Source: Sapria himalayana (lineage: Eukaryota; Streptophyta; Magnoliopsida; Malpighiales; Rafflesiaceae). From it: a stretch of DNA of 64,000 nt. The position numbers and the translations under genes are program-made. Under the pieces are notes generated by a model. The model made no database searches and was not told where the DNA came from. It saw nothing but the letters and a program-made list of their open reading frames with translations. Positions 47,955 through 60,300 of this stretch are shown here, piece after piece. The stretch covers positions 1 to 64,000 of the forward strand of contig JAREIK010012298.1 in the NCBI GenBank assembly GCA_029783825.1, read 5' to 3'. Positions within the stretch are counted from its first letter, which is position 1; every line of letters starts with the position of its first letter.

Positions 47955-50900
47955 ATCCCCCCGATTCGATGTAGTTGAGGTCAGTCTAAGCTTTTCTCTC
48001 AAATAGATAAGCTTTTCTCTTGGTAGGGACTTCGTGAATATATCGGCTACTTGATCTTCAGTACTGCAAAAAACCAACTTAACTTCATTAGATTCAATAG
48101 TATCCTTAATGAAGTGATATTTCAAACCTATGTGTTTAGTTCGACTATGCATTACCATATCACTCGCAATAGATATAGTCAATTGATTATCACACAGAAT
48201 TTTTGTTGGATATTTTTGGACTTTATCTAAGTCGCCCAACAGTTTTCTAAGCCATAAGGCTTGAGAGGTTGTAATTGAAGCTGAAACATATTCAGCTTCA
48301 GTAGTGGACAAGGCTACGGTTGATTGTTTCTTGGACTGCCAAGAAACTGCAGCAGTTCCTAGATTAAATACATATCCAGAGGTACTTTTGTAATCCTCTG
48401 GATTTCCTCCCCAATCACTATCACAATAACCTATGATTTCTGTATGGTCAATTTATGATATTTCAGACCTAAATTAAGTGTACCTTTGAGATATCTCAAT
48501 ATCCGTTTGGCAGCACTTAAGTGTATATGATTCAGACAGTGCATAAAACGTGATAACAAATGAACAGAGAAAACTATGTCAGGTCTGGTTGCTGATGCGT
48601 ACAGCAGGCTTCCTATTAGACTTCTGAAATTTTTCACATTTACTAGTTTACCATTAGCTGAAAGCAGTTTCTAGTTTACTTCTAAAGGGGTAGATATTGA
48701 TTTGCAGTCACTCATTCCATAGTTTTTCAATAGTTGTTTAATGTATGTGGTTTGAGAAACAGACACACCACTTGTGTCTTGAATTATTTCAAGTCCTAAG
48801 AATTGTGTTAGGCTTCCTAGGTCAGACATTTCATATTTACTTTCCATTTCTCTCCTAAAATTATTTATCAATTCTGTTTTATTACTTGTAAATACAATAT
48901 CATCAACATACAAGGAAATAATTAAAATTCTAGAATTGTTGTCTCTTTTAATATAGAGTGTAGGCTCACTCTTGCTTCTACTAAATCCTTGATTCAGGAA
49001 ATAAGAGTTGATTTGTTGATACCAAGCACGAGGAGCTTGTTTCAACCCATACAAGGCCTTATTTAATTTATAAACATAGTGTTCACTCCCCCTTTTTACA
49101 AACCCAGAGGGTTGTTCTACATATATTTCTTCCTTAAGCTTTCCATTTAGAAATGCAGATTTTATATCTAATTGGAATAAATTTCAACCTTTCTGTCCAG
49201 CTAAGGCTATTAAGAGCCTTATGGTTTCTAACCTTGCTACAGGAGCAAAGGTTTCATGGTAGTCTAATCCAGGTTTTTGTGAGTAACCTTTGGCTACCAA
49301 TCGAGCCTTGTATACAGGCTGATTTGAGTTTGATTTAACTTTAATCCTATAAATCCATTTAACACCTATACTGTGTTTATTTTGAGGTAAATCAACTAAG
49401 GTCCAAGTGTTATTTTTCTCGATAACAGACATTTCTGTCTGCATCGCTTTGAACCAGAATTGATGTTTTACAGCCTCTTCATAGTTGAGTGATTCAACTG
49501 AGGTGTAGTTACATCTCTGATAAATGTCTGACAGGTTTCTATACTTTACTGGGGTTATTTTACTAAGTTCAGTTACAGATTCAGAATTAGATGATGTACA
49601 ATCACTATGTTCAGAAACAGACTTGGACTTGTATTGAGAATCATGTTCAGTAAAAGAATTAGAAATAAATTCAGAAGAAAAAGTAGAGGGTGAGCTGAAA
49701 TCATACCTTGGAGCATTTTTAAATTTATAGCAGGTTGCAGTAGCTTCTGTGCAACCATTTTTGGTTCCAGAATTAGCTTCACTTAAATCTTCATCCCACA
49801 TACTGTTTTCATCAATTAAAATATCTCTACTCACCAGAAATGTCTTGGTTTCTGGTGAGTACAGTCTGTAACCCTTGGATTGCAGACTGTAACCTACTAA
49901 AATATACTTTAGACTCTTGGAGTCTAATTTGGTTCTATGTGCACTTGGTATATGGGAGTAACAAACACTCTCGAATACCTTTAGGTGTTTAACACTGGGC
50001 TTCCTACCAGTCCAGGCTTGCACTGGAGTTATGTTTTTCAGTGCTTTGGTTGGGCACCTATTGAGCAGGTACACTGAAGTGTTCACTACCTCTGCCCAAA
50101 AAATCTTTGGTAGGTTTTTCTGATTTAACAAAGTTCTGGCCATTTCCATTATTGTCCTATTTTTCCTCTCCACAAATCCATTATATTGTGGTGAGTAGGC
50201 AGTGATATGTTGTTTGGTTATTCCTTTAGATTCACAATAGTCTGTGAATTTTTGAGAGAGGAACTCTCCTCCTCTGTCTGTTCTAAGTGACTTAACACTT
50301 AGACCAGATTGTCTTTTGACAAGTGGTAAAAGTTTCTTGAAGCATTCAAGTGCTTCAGACTTGTGCTTCAAGAAAAATACCCATATATATCTCGTGCAGT
50401 CATCTATAAATAGCAAGAAATAATTACTGCTACCTAAGGACTTCACTGACATAGGACCACATATGTCAGCATGTAATAATTCCAGTGGTTTAGAAGCTTT
50501 CCAGGCAGAGTGCTTTGGAAAGCTTTTTCTGGACTGTTTTCCCAGTGAACATACTTCACAGATAGAGGTAGGTGGTGAAAGGTTTGAAGGCATACCAGTT
50601 ACTAAGTTATTTTGAAAAATATTTTTTAGGTCAAAGTAATTCAAATGCCCAAATCTTCTATGCCATAGAGAGGTGACAGATTGGACATTCATTGAGAATG
50701 CCTTATCTGTTTTCTCAGCAAATGTCAGTGGAAAACTTCTTCCACTTGACATTTTCACTATCCAGGAAGATTGATTACTGTTTTGATCAAAAATTTTACA
50801 TATTTTATTTTCAAACGATAATTTATAGCCTTTTTCAATTAACTGGCCAACACTTAGTAGATTCTTGTCCAAGGCAGGAACCAGAAGTACACCCTTTATG

Positions 50901-52096
50901 AACTTTGTTCCAGAGCAGGTGGGTACTGCCACTCTGCCCTTGGCTTGTGCCTGAACTAGTTCACTATTCCCCAATTTGACTTGTGAATTTACTACTGGAA
51001 GTAAATCCACAAATATCTCTTCATTTCCAGACATGTGGTTTGAGCAGCCACTGTCCAGAAACCAAGTGTTTATTGAGTGTGTATTTTCTGTTTCATTTAC
51101 ATAAAATAGATGTTCTACAGAACTTACTCGTTCTGTAAAACCAGCACTCTGATTAGAGATGCTCTTACAGTTCTTAGAACTGTGCCCAAACCTTTTACAG
51201 TTTTGACACTGGTTTTGTTTTCGAAACCAACACTCTGTCGCAGTGTGGTTTAATCTCTTGCATATAGTGCAAGAGGAAGATTGTTCCTTAGATGAGTCTG
51301 AAGAGAGAGTAAAAAAAGAGCATGTTTTAATTTTATTTTTGTTTTTATTTTTAGAATCATACCTTAGTGCATTTTTCTTGCTCCACATATCTCTGCATTG
51401 CACTTCAGCCTTATTGGAGCTTTCTTCCCATCTTGACTGCATTGCAGTCTCTGCAAAGCTTTCTGCCCTCTTCAGTAATCGACTCTCATAGGACTTTAAG
51501 GAGCTCAGAACTTGCTGGATGGAGAGCTTTGACAGGTCTTTGGTCTCCTCAATCACTGCCACAATGGCATCAAACTTATCAGGCATACAGATTAGAAGTT
51601 TTTCAACTAATCGAGTCTCAGAGACATTTTCTCCATGAATCTTTAGTTGATTAACAATATCTAGAAACTGAGTTGAAAACTCAGTAAGAGAATCTGAGTT
51701 TTTCATATTCAGATTCTCGAAGTCTTTTCTCAAGGAGTACAGAAGAGCTCCTCGAGCCTTCTTATCTCCTTGGTATTCCTCGATTAGGAGGTCCCAAGCC
51801 TCCTTGGCTTGAGTACAGCCAAGTAATCGAGGGAATATCGCATTACTTACACCCTGTTGGATAAAAAGTAATGCCTTAGCATTTAATTTCCTCAATTCCT
51901 TCTCTTGTAACAGTTCTTTACCTTCCAGAATAGAGAAATTAGGGGCTTCTTCATATCCAGAAACCACAATTTCCCATATGTCTTGAGAGATAAACAATAT
52001 TCGCATTTTGACAAGCCAATAGTCAAAATTTTCACCATCAAACAAGGGAATAGGAATTGAACCCGAGTTTGATGAGTTTTGAGTTTTTGAAAACAT
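47949..52096 (-). pseudogene. Copia F gag-pol polyprotein with three lesions
   Basis: The ATG is at 52096, and the first open part is 970 codons. In order it holds gag (LFDGENFDYWLVKMR), then CX2C-type knuckles CTICKRLNHTATEC and CQNCKRFGHSSKNC. Protease follows with DSGCSNHMSG, then preintegrase LWHRRFGHLNY. Integrase has the CEVC zinc half and a core with DICGP, FIDDCTRY and TDRGGEF. RT has SLYVDDIVFT near 48900, and RNase H has STTEAEYVSA and TKHIGLKYHFIKD. The breaks are TGA at 49184-49186 replacing a Trp-like codon, TAG at 48671-48673, and a frameshift between about 48431 and 48460. All catalytic motifs are otherwise preserved. The last codons read through the polypurine tract and stop inside the 3' LTR. 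Confidence 0.93.
47955..47963 (-). promoter_or_regulatory. Polypurine tract of Copia F
   Basis: On the minus strand CGGGGGGAT lies directly next to the 3' LTR, the expected plus-strand priming site. Confidence 0.8.
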
Positions 52097-52321
52097 AATA
52101 TCTTAAGAACAGCTTGAAAAAATTTGAACAGAAGGTTCGGGTTTTGTAAAAAATAGATTTTAAAAACCACAAAACCTTTAGATCTTACTAGATCTGGTTA
52201 GATCTATGCTCGATCTTAAGAAATTTGTGAGAAATATTTAGGTTTTCAGAGAACGTCTAAACTGGAGAAATTAGATTTGAGTATTGTTCAAAAATAATTT
52301 CAATCGCAGTTAGGTATCGAA

Positions 52322-52333
52322 GCTCTGATACCA
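52322..52333 (-). promoter_or_regulatory. Primer binding site of Copia F (initiator Met tRNA)
   Basis: On the minus strand TGGTATCAGAGC lies three bases inside the 5' LTR. This is the standard Copia site complementary to the 3' end of initiator methionyl-tRNA. Confidence 0.9.
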
Positions 52334-52336
52334 CAA

Positions 52337-52657
52337 TGTTGTTTTGAAACAACTATTCCTTATAAAATACAAGAAATTCTCAAGAACAGAAGCAGAATCT
52401 AAGAAGAAGAAGAGAAAAACATAGGAGAAGAATTCGAGAGAAAAATGTCGCGCAGCAGAACCAATTCAAAGCATTCAATAATAATAATCATCCAGCAGCT
52501 AACTCAAAAAAAACATCGGCTTTTATATCGATCCGATAATTAAAACGCGTAAATTTACTGAAAAGATACTTTACAGTAATGCACCAATAATTGCTCATTA
52601 AGGGCAATTTTGTAATTTCACTTTGCATATCTCAACACAGCGAACATCCCGTCAACA
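52337..52657 (-). repeat. 5' LTR of Copia F
   Basis: On the plus strand it runs from TGTTGTTTTGAAAC to CCCGTCAACA. It has the same length as the other LTR and keeps the canonical TG...CA ends. Confidence 0.95.
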
Positions 52658-52662
52658 ATCCA
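52658..52662. repeat. Right 5-bp target duplication of Copia F
   Basis: ATCCA, identical to 47629-47633. Confidence 0.9.
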
Positions 52663-52782
52663 AAAGGCACGTGGAAGATAAGGAGAACAAGATTTCACAT
52701 AAAGTACAACATGTGTAGATGAAAACGTATAACAGCAATAACGTAACGAAGCAGTTGCCCTTCAAAAAATCATAATAGCAAT

Positions 52783-53037
52783 CTAATGGCCCTCGCCAGG
52801 ACTTGGAGCAGTTTGGAGAAGCCGAGTGTTTTCCTTGCGTTTCTCTCTGTCGGGGGCGGAAGCGTTGGGTGCAGAATGAAGCACGGTGTTTTCCACCATG
52901 AAAGCAGCAGGAAGAAAATAGGAAACAGCATTGGTGTCGTCGTCTTGCTTAATCAACAACTTTCTGGCCTCGATGGTGGAGAAAGGCATGCAAGCCAGAG
53001 AGATCACTAAAATAGGAATTAGCCACCGAGCAGCCAT
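52783..53037 (-). CDS. CEP14-like secreted signalling peptide precursor (84 aa)
   Basis: The predicted precursor starts MAARWLIPILVISLACM, a typical hydrophobic signal peptide. It carries IEARKLL at the expected cleavage region (about residues 22-28), a variable acidic and polar middle, and the C-terminal RLLQTAPSPGEGH (residues 72-84). Known CEP13/14-type precursors share the EARKLL start of the propeptide and end in a short SPGxGH-type peptide that is cut off, proline-hydroxylated and recognised by a receptor kinase. The frame is open upstream to an ATG at 53241, but I chose 53037 because it places the signal peptide at the N-terminus. A single exon fits the family. The TAPSPGEGH wording differs from the common SVPSPGVGH or SGPS forms, so a PIP-like peptide is the alternative. 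Copia F lies just beyond its 3' end. Confidence 0.7.
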   Translation of the reverse strand: MAARWLIPILVISLACMPFSTIEARKLLIKQDDDTNAVSYFLPAAFMVENTVLHSAPNASAPDREKRKENTRLLQTAPSPGEGH

Positions 53038-53241
53038 GGAGCGAGGAAGTGCAGGTATGGGGATCAGGAGCACTAGTTGGACTAGGATGTATGAATGAAT
53101 ATTCGCATGCACATGAAACATTAATATAGATTTGAGAGATGCCATTGCCTTGCCAGCGTCGGATACTTGGATTTTTTTTTTTTTTGTACGTCTCCGTTGT
53201 TCATTCACATTCACGTGATTATATGATAAAGCAATCCTCAA

Positions 53242-53505
53242 TCAAATTCTAGTTTAGCTTTTTGTGTTTTATTACACCAAATATAAAATATTTTATTTTT
53301 TGATCCACAAACTTTTAATAATTTTTAAAAAATTATAATCAGATTATAAAATAACTAAATTTTGAAATACTAAAATTTATCAATATAAACAACAATAAAC
53401 CAATTTTTTTCTTAAATACAATAAAATAAAATAATTATTATATACAAAAATAAAATAAATATTATACATATAAATATACATAAATATATATAGATATATT
53501 AATAT
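53242..53505. other. AT-rich 5' flank of the peptide gene
   Basis: No further gene seen; promoter-side DNA rich in A and T. No TATA box can be singled out. Confidence 0.5.
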
Positions 53506-53509
53506 ACAT

Positions 53510-53667
53510 ATGCGTGTGTGTGTGTTCGTGTGTCTGTGTGTGTGTGTGTGTGTGTGTTTATTATATATATGTACACACACACACACACACACACACCACT
53601 CGGTCACATATATTTATTATTGCATAAAAAACAAATTGAAAGATTTATATATAAATACAAAATAAAT

Positions 53668-53707
<40 letters not shown>

Positions 53708-53766
53708 GTATACATAAATATATGTAGATATATAAACATGTATATAGATATAAAAACATATATAAA
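53510..53766. repeat. TG/CA/TA microsatellites
   Basis: TG and CA runs at about 53513-53598 and a TA run at about 53670-53703. Frames rich in Cys-Val or Thr-His are artefacts. Confidence 0.9.
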
Positions 53767-53835
53767 TTGACACACACACACACACAGTGATATATATATA
53801 TATATGCCTATATAAACTTATATATATTTATATAC

Positions 53836-53882
<47 letters not shown>

Positions 53883-54124
53883 ATATATATTTGTATATGT
53901 ATGTATTATTATACATAACTATATTAATAATATTTATATGTCTGTCTATGTTGTGATTAAATATAAATGTGTGTGTGTGTGTATACATATAAACATATAT
54001 ACACACAGATACAGACACACACATATAAACATGTATATAGATATAAAAACATATATAAATTGACACACACACACACAGTGATATATATATATATATGCCT
54101 ATATAAACTTATATATTTATATAC

Positions 54125-54173
<49 letters not shown>

Positions 54174-54415
54174 ATATATATTTGTATATGTATGTATTAT
54201 TATACATAACTATATTAATAATATTTATATGTCTGTCTATGTTGTGATTAAATATAAATGTGTGTGTGTGTGTATACATATAAACATATATACACACAGA
54301 TACAGACACACACATATAAACATGTATATAGATATAAAAACATATATAAATTGACACACACACACACAGTGATATATATATATATATGCCTATATAAACT
54401 TATATATTTATATAC

Positions 54416-54458
<43 letters not shown>

Positions 54459-54600
54459 ATATATATTTGTATATGTATGTATTATTATACATAACTATAT
54501 TAATAATATTTATATGTCTGTCTATGTTGTGATTAAATATAAATGTGTGTGTGTGTGTATACATATAAACATATATACACACAGATACAGACACACACAT
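53767..54600. repeat. Triplication of a roughly 292-bp microsatellite-rich unit
   Basis: Units begin TTGACACACACACACA at 53767, 54060 and 54351 (periods 293 and 291). Each unit holds GTGATATATATATATA, GCCTATATAAACTTATATA, a long TA run of varying length, TATATGTCTGTCTATGTTG, a TG run and ACACACAGATACAGACACAC. Units are nearly identical outside the TA and CA runs, so the triplication is recent. Confidence 0.92.
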
Positions 54601-54700
54601 ATATATATACACACAAATAAACACTTACACACATATACACACACAAACAAACATACGCACACACATATATGTATGTATGTATGTATGTATAAAATGAAGC
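54601..54700. repeat. CA-rich and TATG microsatellite tail
   Basis: ACACAAATAAACACTTACAC-type sequence followed by a GTAT run at about 54669-54690. Confidence 0.85.
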
Positions 54701-55138
54701 ATATAAGTACTTTTTTTTTTTTTGGGTATGTGGTAAAAGAAATATCCATTTGACAAATGTATATGTCCTCTAGAATGAAAGGGACGAAAGCGTCTGATTA
54801 TAAGTTTTTTTTAGGTGAACGATCATCATCGTTTGGCTGATATAATATTTAGCAAATCGGCTATCACTTTTTTAATTTACATCGATCTGCATGAGAATAA
54901 GGGGACAATAAAACATAAGAAAAGACATTTGCAGTGATAAGTTCCACTAGAAGACATCGAAAGACTCACACAGAAACATTGCATATGTCATCGTTTCTTG
55001 CACAACTGGTTAAACCTTCACTTTATGGCCCCAGGAACTTGTTTAATATTACATTCGTTTACATTATATATATATATATATATATATAGACGAACACCAA
55101 CACAAAACGCTTCGCCAACCCAATAAAGTAATAAGAAA
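54701..55138 (+). promoter_or_regulatory. Upstream region of the MYB gene
   Basis: A T run at about 54711-54724 and a TA run at about 55064-55088, about 50-75 bp before the start codon, which could supply a TATA box. No specific element can be defended. Confidence 0.4.
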
Positions 55139-56582
55139 ATGGGGAAGTATCTTCACAGAGATGAAAATGGGCTGAAAAAGGGGCCATGGACACCTGAAGA
55201 AGATGAGTTGCTCGTGAATTATATCCAAACCCATGGCCATGGAAGTTGGAGACTGCTGCCGCAGCTTGCTGGATTAAACAGATGCGGCAAAAGTTGCCGG
55301 CTTAGATGGACTAATTACCTTAGGCCTGATATTAAGAGAGGCAGCTTCTCTCAGCAAGAAGAACATCTCATCTTGGATTTGCATGCTGTTCTTGGAAACA
55401 AGTAAATTCTGTCCCCCCATCGCTTGTTTCTTTTTCATCTCTTAATTACGTACGTCTGCGGTCTGCATGAATGCGCGCACACACTTCCCCATTTTATTAC
55501 TACTAATTAAATTTTATTTCATGTTACTTCGCTCTCGTGTATGCTTCCTTTTCTGTTCTTTTTATTTCATTTTAAATTATTTTTCTTCTTTATTTGTGGC
55601 CAAGTGTGAGTGATGAGTGGCGTGCATTCATGCTTACATGTATGAATGTATACAAGTTTACCAAAATATATTTAATTATTTTATGATTTGTATTTTATTA
55701 AATGTTTTATTATAAACCAAGTATTTGAACTTTGCTCAACAAAATTTGGGCGAATCAAAGCAAGTATTATCCTCTATTTTAAATTTGCGTAAGTTTAGGA
55801 TAAATGATGATCTAATTCCAATATCAGAATCCAAACAAAGGAACTCACTTAGATATTTTTGTTTCTAATATGATAATTAGTTAATTCTACATATCTCTAC
55901 TTTGTAAATATGTATACAAAGATATTTGTATATGAGTATATGAACAAACGAGTATGGGTGTATATATATGTGTATATTAATGAAATAAATAATATGCAGG
56001 TGGTCGACAATAGCGCGGCACCTGCCGGGAAGGACAGACAATGAAATCAAGAATTTTTGGAATACCCACCTGAAGAAGAAGCTAATACAAATGGGAATGG
56101 ATCCAGTAACCCACATGCCAAGAACAGACATAACTCTACAACAATTTCTTTCTTCTAACTTCAACAATCTCACTAACATCCCATGGGACACTCAGCTAGC
56201 CACACTCCAATTGTTGCTTCAACTTCTGAACAATACTACTACAACTCTATTTCCAAGCATGGATGCCTCTTTCTATTCCCTTCGGGATTCAGATCAACTA
56301 TATGGGTTCCCCGGTGACTGCCATCAGGAGAATACCCTTTCGCCGTTGGATGGCACACAACTTTCACTCGCCGATCACTTTACTGATTGTAATGGTGAAC
56401 AACTTGCTTCCATTATTGGCTTTCCAACTCTTAATCCACTGCATCCTAATATAGTTTCTAGCTCCGACATTACTAATCACCTCGAAAGCTTCTCCGCCGG
56501 GTCCACCATGGCAACCTCATTTGGCACCTTAGGAGATGTGGCTGCTGTTGACAATGCTTTCTGGAGCGTGATGTCAGATTAA
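55139..56582 (+). CDS. R2R3-MYB transcription factor (MYB93/92/53 or MYB9/107 type)
   Basis: Exons 55139-55401 and 56000-56582 join through a GT-AG intron in phase 2 to give 281 residues. R2 spans about residues 15-65 with Trp17, Trp37 and Trp57. R3 spans about 68-115 with Phe70, Trp89 and Trp108. The third helices contain [17 protein letters not shown] and [19 protein letters not shown]. Directly after comes [12 protein letters not shown], typical of subgroups S10/S24, whose Arabidopsis members act in suberin, endodermis and root development. The bHLH-binding signature of R3 is absent. The C-terminal half is Leu-, Asn- and Ser-rich and ends AFWSVMSD; I recognise no repression motif. Unusually, the intron normally placed in R2 is missing, and the usual MGRSPCC N-terminus is MGKYLHR. 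Expression is not visible from sequence. Confidence 0.9.
55402..55999 (+). other. Single intron of the MYB gene
   Basis: 598 bp from GTAAAT to TATGCAG, placed after the GNK codon start at the conserved intron-2 position of R2R3-MYB genes. It is AT-rich with no insertion. Confidence 0.9.
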
Positions 56583-57045
56583 CTATGCATTCACTTCTAG
56601 GATATATCTTCCTATGCATGCTCGCAACTCCATTTACTAATTACTAACTACCAAGCAATTATTCACTATGTCATTATATTTTATTATTGTTAATGTCTAT
56701 CTGCATGTATACATATGCACATAAGTAATGCATATATGTTTGTGTGTGTATGTGTGTATGAAGGTGTTGGATAGTAGATGAAAAGAAAACAAGTTAAGGG
56801 ACAGGTAAATTTAATGCGAAAGATATCCATCTTCTTCGTACGCTATGATATAGTGCATGTAAGCTAAATCTATGTTGCTTTTAGTGTTTGTCGCTTCATA
56901 TTTTGGATCCATTCTTTCCAATCTCTCTCGTAGTGACATAGAAAAATCACGTCCAATGATCTTCGGATTAATTTAAGAAGTTTGGAAATCAAGATTTTCT
57001 GATATTAGTTTTTTGTTTATTTGGAAATTATTATTATTTTTAATT
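56583..57045. other. 3' flank of the MYB gene
   Basis: No gene seen. A TGTG/TGTA run lies at about 56735-56760. AATAAA-type signals are not distinctive here. Confidence 0.5.
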
Positions 57046-57050
57046 ATTAA
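57046..57050. repeat. Left 5-bp target duplication of Copia G
   Basis: ATTAA, identical to 61832-61836. Confidence 0.8.
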
Positions 57051-57342
57051 TGTTGGAACATGTTGATTAGAGTATTAAAAACAAGGAGAAAAAACAAAAG
57101 AAATGAAGTTGCACCGAGAGAAAAAAAACAAGAGAAGAAAGAAAATTTTATATTGCACACACATGTGCTTCCATTCTTTATATAGATGATATAAAACCAA
57201 TTGTCATCATATTCATCTAAATTTAAAAATTAAAGTCATAAAACATGGAACCACCTAAGTCTACAAATGAGAAAAAACAAGAGCAAATCATAGAATTAAA
57301 GTCAAAAAAAATGAAAAAACATGGATATGTATCATTTTAACA
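57051..57342 (-). repeat. 3' LTR of Copia G
   Basis: Shares GAAATGAAGTT, CACCGAGAGAAAAAAA, TATTGCACACACATG, TGCTTCCATTCTTTATATA and TAAGTCTACAAATGAG with the right LTR. The polypurine AAGGAAGAG lies adjacent on the minus strand (57343-57351). Confidence 0.9.
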
Positions 57343-60300
57343 CTCTTCCTTGATTTGTATCTCACAAATTCCAAATTTGTTCTTGAGGTGCTCTTACTTT
57401 ACTTTAGGTAGTGACTTAGTGAAAATATATGCAACCTGCTTATTGGTATTACAATGAAAGAGACAAATTTCACTTTTTTTTCTATTTTTCTAAGCATCTA
57501 ATATTTTATTTTGATGTATTTTGTCTTTCGATGCCGCACTGGATATTCTCAATAGTAATTGCAGATTTGCTATCACAAAAAATTATTGTTGGCCTCGAAT
57601 TTTACCCAATCAGAGAAAATTCTTTTAATCCATATTGTTTGATTTTTTGCTTCACTAGCAACTATATGTTTTGCTTCCGTGGTTGATTGAACCATTGTGT
57701 CCTACTTGTGTGATAACTATGAAAATATACCTTTGTCATATAAAATTATATAACCAAATGTACTTTCCATGTCATCTAGAGAACCAGCCTAATCATTGTC
57801 AGAGTAACCAACTAACTGTGGATTTTTTATTGGTTTATACCAGAAGCCAAAATCAGTAGTAGCCTTGACGTACCTGAATACACTTTTGTCAGTAATGAGA
57901 TGAAATTGAGTTGATTTTTGTATGTATATGAATAATAGGCTTGCAAAATATATGATGTTAGGTCGCATTCATGTCAAATACAATAGACTGTCAATCATGT
58001 TTCTGTACAACTTCACATCTACATTGAGTGAACAATTTTCTTTTACTAATTTTTCATATGAAGCTAATGGAGTTGTCATTGGTTTGCAATCTTCCATATA
58101 GAATTTTTTTCGCAAATTTTTGGCATAATTTTTCTAGCAAATATAAAATATTTCATTACTTTGACTAATTTTCATGCCAGGAAAATAGCTCATCAGGCCA
58201 AAATCTATCATCTCAAATTCTTTATCCATATTATCTTTAAATACTGAGATCATTCTGGTAATTTTCTATAACATTAAGATCAATTACATATATAGAAACA
58301 ATTAGAATGTCTAATGCTTGTGCTTTCACTTAAAGTGTATGCTCACTGGGACTCCTAAAATCAGAATCAGTGAAATAGGAATCAATCTTTTTGTACCAAA
58401 CTCGTAGAGCTTGTTTTAGGTCGTACAAATCCTTTATGAGCTTTAGGATTTTTTCTTCTTCGCCTTTTACCACAAAATATGATGGTTGCTCAATATAAAT
58501 TTCTTCCTCAATATAACCATTGAGGAAAGCTAATTTTACATCAAGTTGGTAAATTTTCCATCCTTTCTATGCTGCAAAAGCTAGGATGGCTCTGACTATA
58601 TATTGCCTTGACATTGGCGCAAAGGTCTTGTTGTGTTCAACACCAAATTATTGTGAGTATCATTTTTCTACCAATCTTATCTTTTGCTTTTGAATTGAGC
58701 CATTTAGATTTACTTTTGTTTTGTAAATCCATTTAACTCCAATGACATTTTTGTGAAGTAGGTTTTCAACCAACTCCCATGTTTGATTTTTCTTAATCAT
58801 TCTTATCTCCTACTTCATTATATTTCTCTATTCTTCATACTGAGTTGCTTTATCAAAACTAATGGGCTTTTGAATAGTATTATTGTATGACTCAAATATT
58901 TGTGGAGTATCTCTATACATATTTGAAACATGTCGTGTGTATAGTGGTGGAGATTCAAATGATGAGTATTCATCTCTCTTTGGTGAATTTGCTGGAGGTG
59001 ATTCAAAATCGTTTGATTCTAAATCATAACTATATTTTTTGGGATGGAGAATCATGAATAGTCGGTAGAGTAGACTTCTCAACTTGGTTAAAAATGGGAA
59101 GCATCGCTAATTTATGATTTTCTGAATTTTCTTCCCAATTACATAAAGCTTCTTCATTTAAAGTTACATCGCTGCTCGCCACAACTCTTTGGGGTTGTAT
59201 ATTATAAATTCGATAGCATTTGAATTGAGAGCTTTATCGCATAAAAATTCATTTTTCTACTTTTGCTTCTAGTTTGTGCCTTTTTTGTGCTTAAATATCC
59301 AAATAATATATGTAGATAAATACCTTCAAGTGTCTGACTGATGGTTTGTGTCCATACCATACTTCAAGTAGAGTCATATTAGTGATAACTTTTGTTGTAC
59401 ATTTATTTTAAAGATAAACTATAGTAAAAACAGCTTCAGCTCAAAACTTGTAAAGTATATTTTTCTCTCCAAGCATGGATCTTGCCATATCCATAATTAT
59501 TCTATTTTTTTTTCTTTCATAAACATGATTTTGTAGTGGTGTGTATGCAACGGTTAGTTGACGATTTACACCTTCATAGAATTTATTAAATTCAGAGGAA
59601 GTGTACTCGGCACCATTGTTGCTATGGAGAGTCTGAATTTGAAAATCACTTTGGTTTTCAACCATCTTCTTGAACTTCTGGAATATCCCAAACATCTCAG
59701 ATCTATTTTTGAAAAAATATACCCATGTTATTCAAGAATAATCATTAATAAAAAAAATAAAATATTTATTAATATCCAATGATTGTATTCTTATTGGACC
59801 ACAAATATCAATGTGCACTAATTAAAGTTTTTGTGAATTATGCCAAGTCATGTTGATAGGAAATGGTTTTCGGTGCATCTTCCCAAGTTGACATCCTTCA
59901 TAGATATCATTCGATTACTAATGGTGGGTTGATCTTTCATCATAGCTTTTGGGAAATCAGTTTAAGATTTTGAATACTACAATGTCTAAATCTTTTGTGT
60001 TAGAGTGAACTATATACACTAGCTTTTGATGCTAGTGAATTTTCAGTGGCACAGTTCAAATATAATGGGAATATCTTGTTCTCCATCTTGACATTTGCCA
60101 TCACTCTTTTTTTGGTGATCTAAAATTGCACAAATATTACTTTAAATAATAATGAGTAACCATTCATCATCATTTGAATCATACTTAGAAAATTTTGATC
60201 TAGATCGGGGACAAAAAGAACATTATAAATAAACCTCGTACCCTTCAGAGTTTGAATTGCAACAATGCCTTTGCCTTTGGATTTAACAAATTCTCCACCA

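Larger units (their letters stand above)
47634..52657 (-). mobile_element. Copia F: complete, young LTR retrotransposon (5.0 kb)
   Basis: Two 321-bp LTRs flank one gag-pol frame. A perfect 5-bp duplication, a primer binding site and a polypurine tract are all in place. The LTRs differ at about 13 positions (about 4 percent by eye), so insertion is more recent than for the other elements here. It lies about 125 bp beyond the stop codon of the CEP14-like gene, in its 3' flank. Confidence 0.95.
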
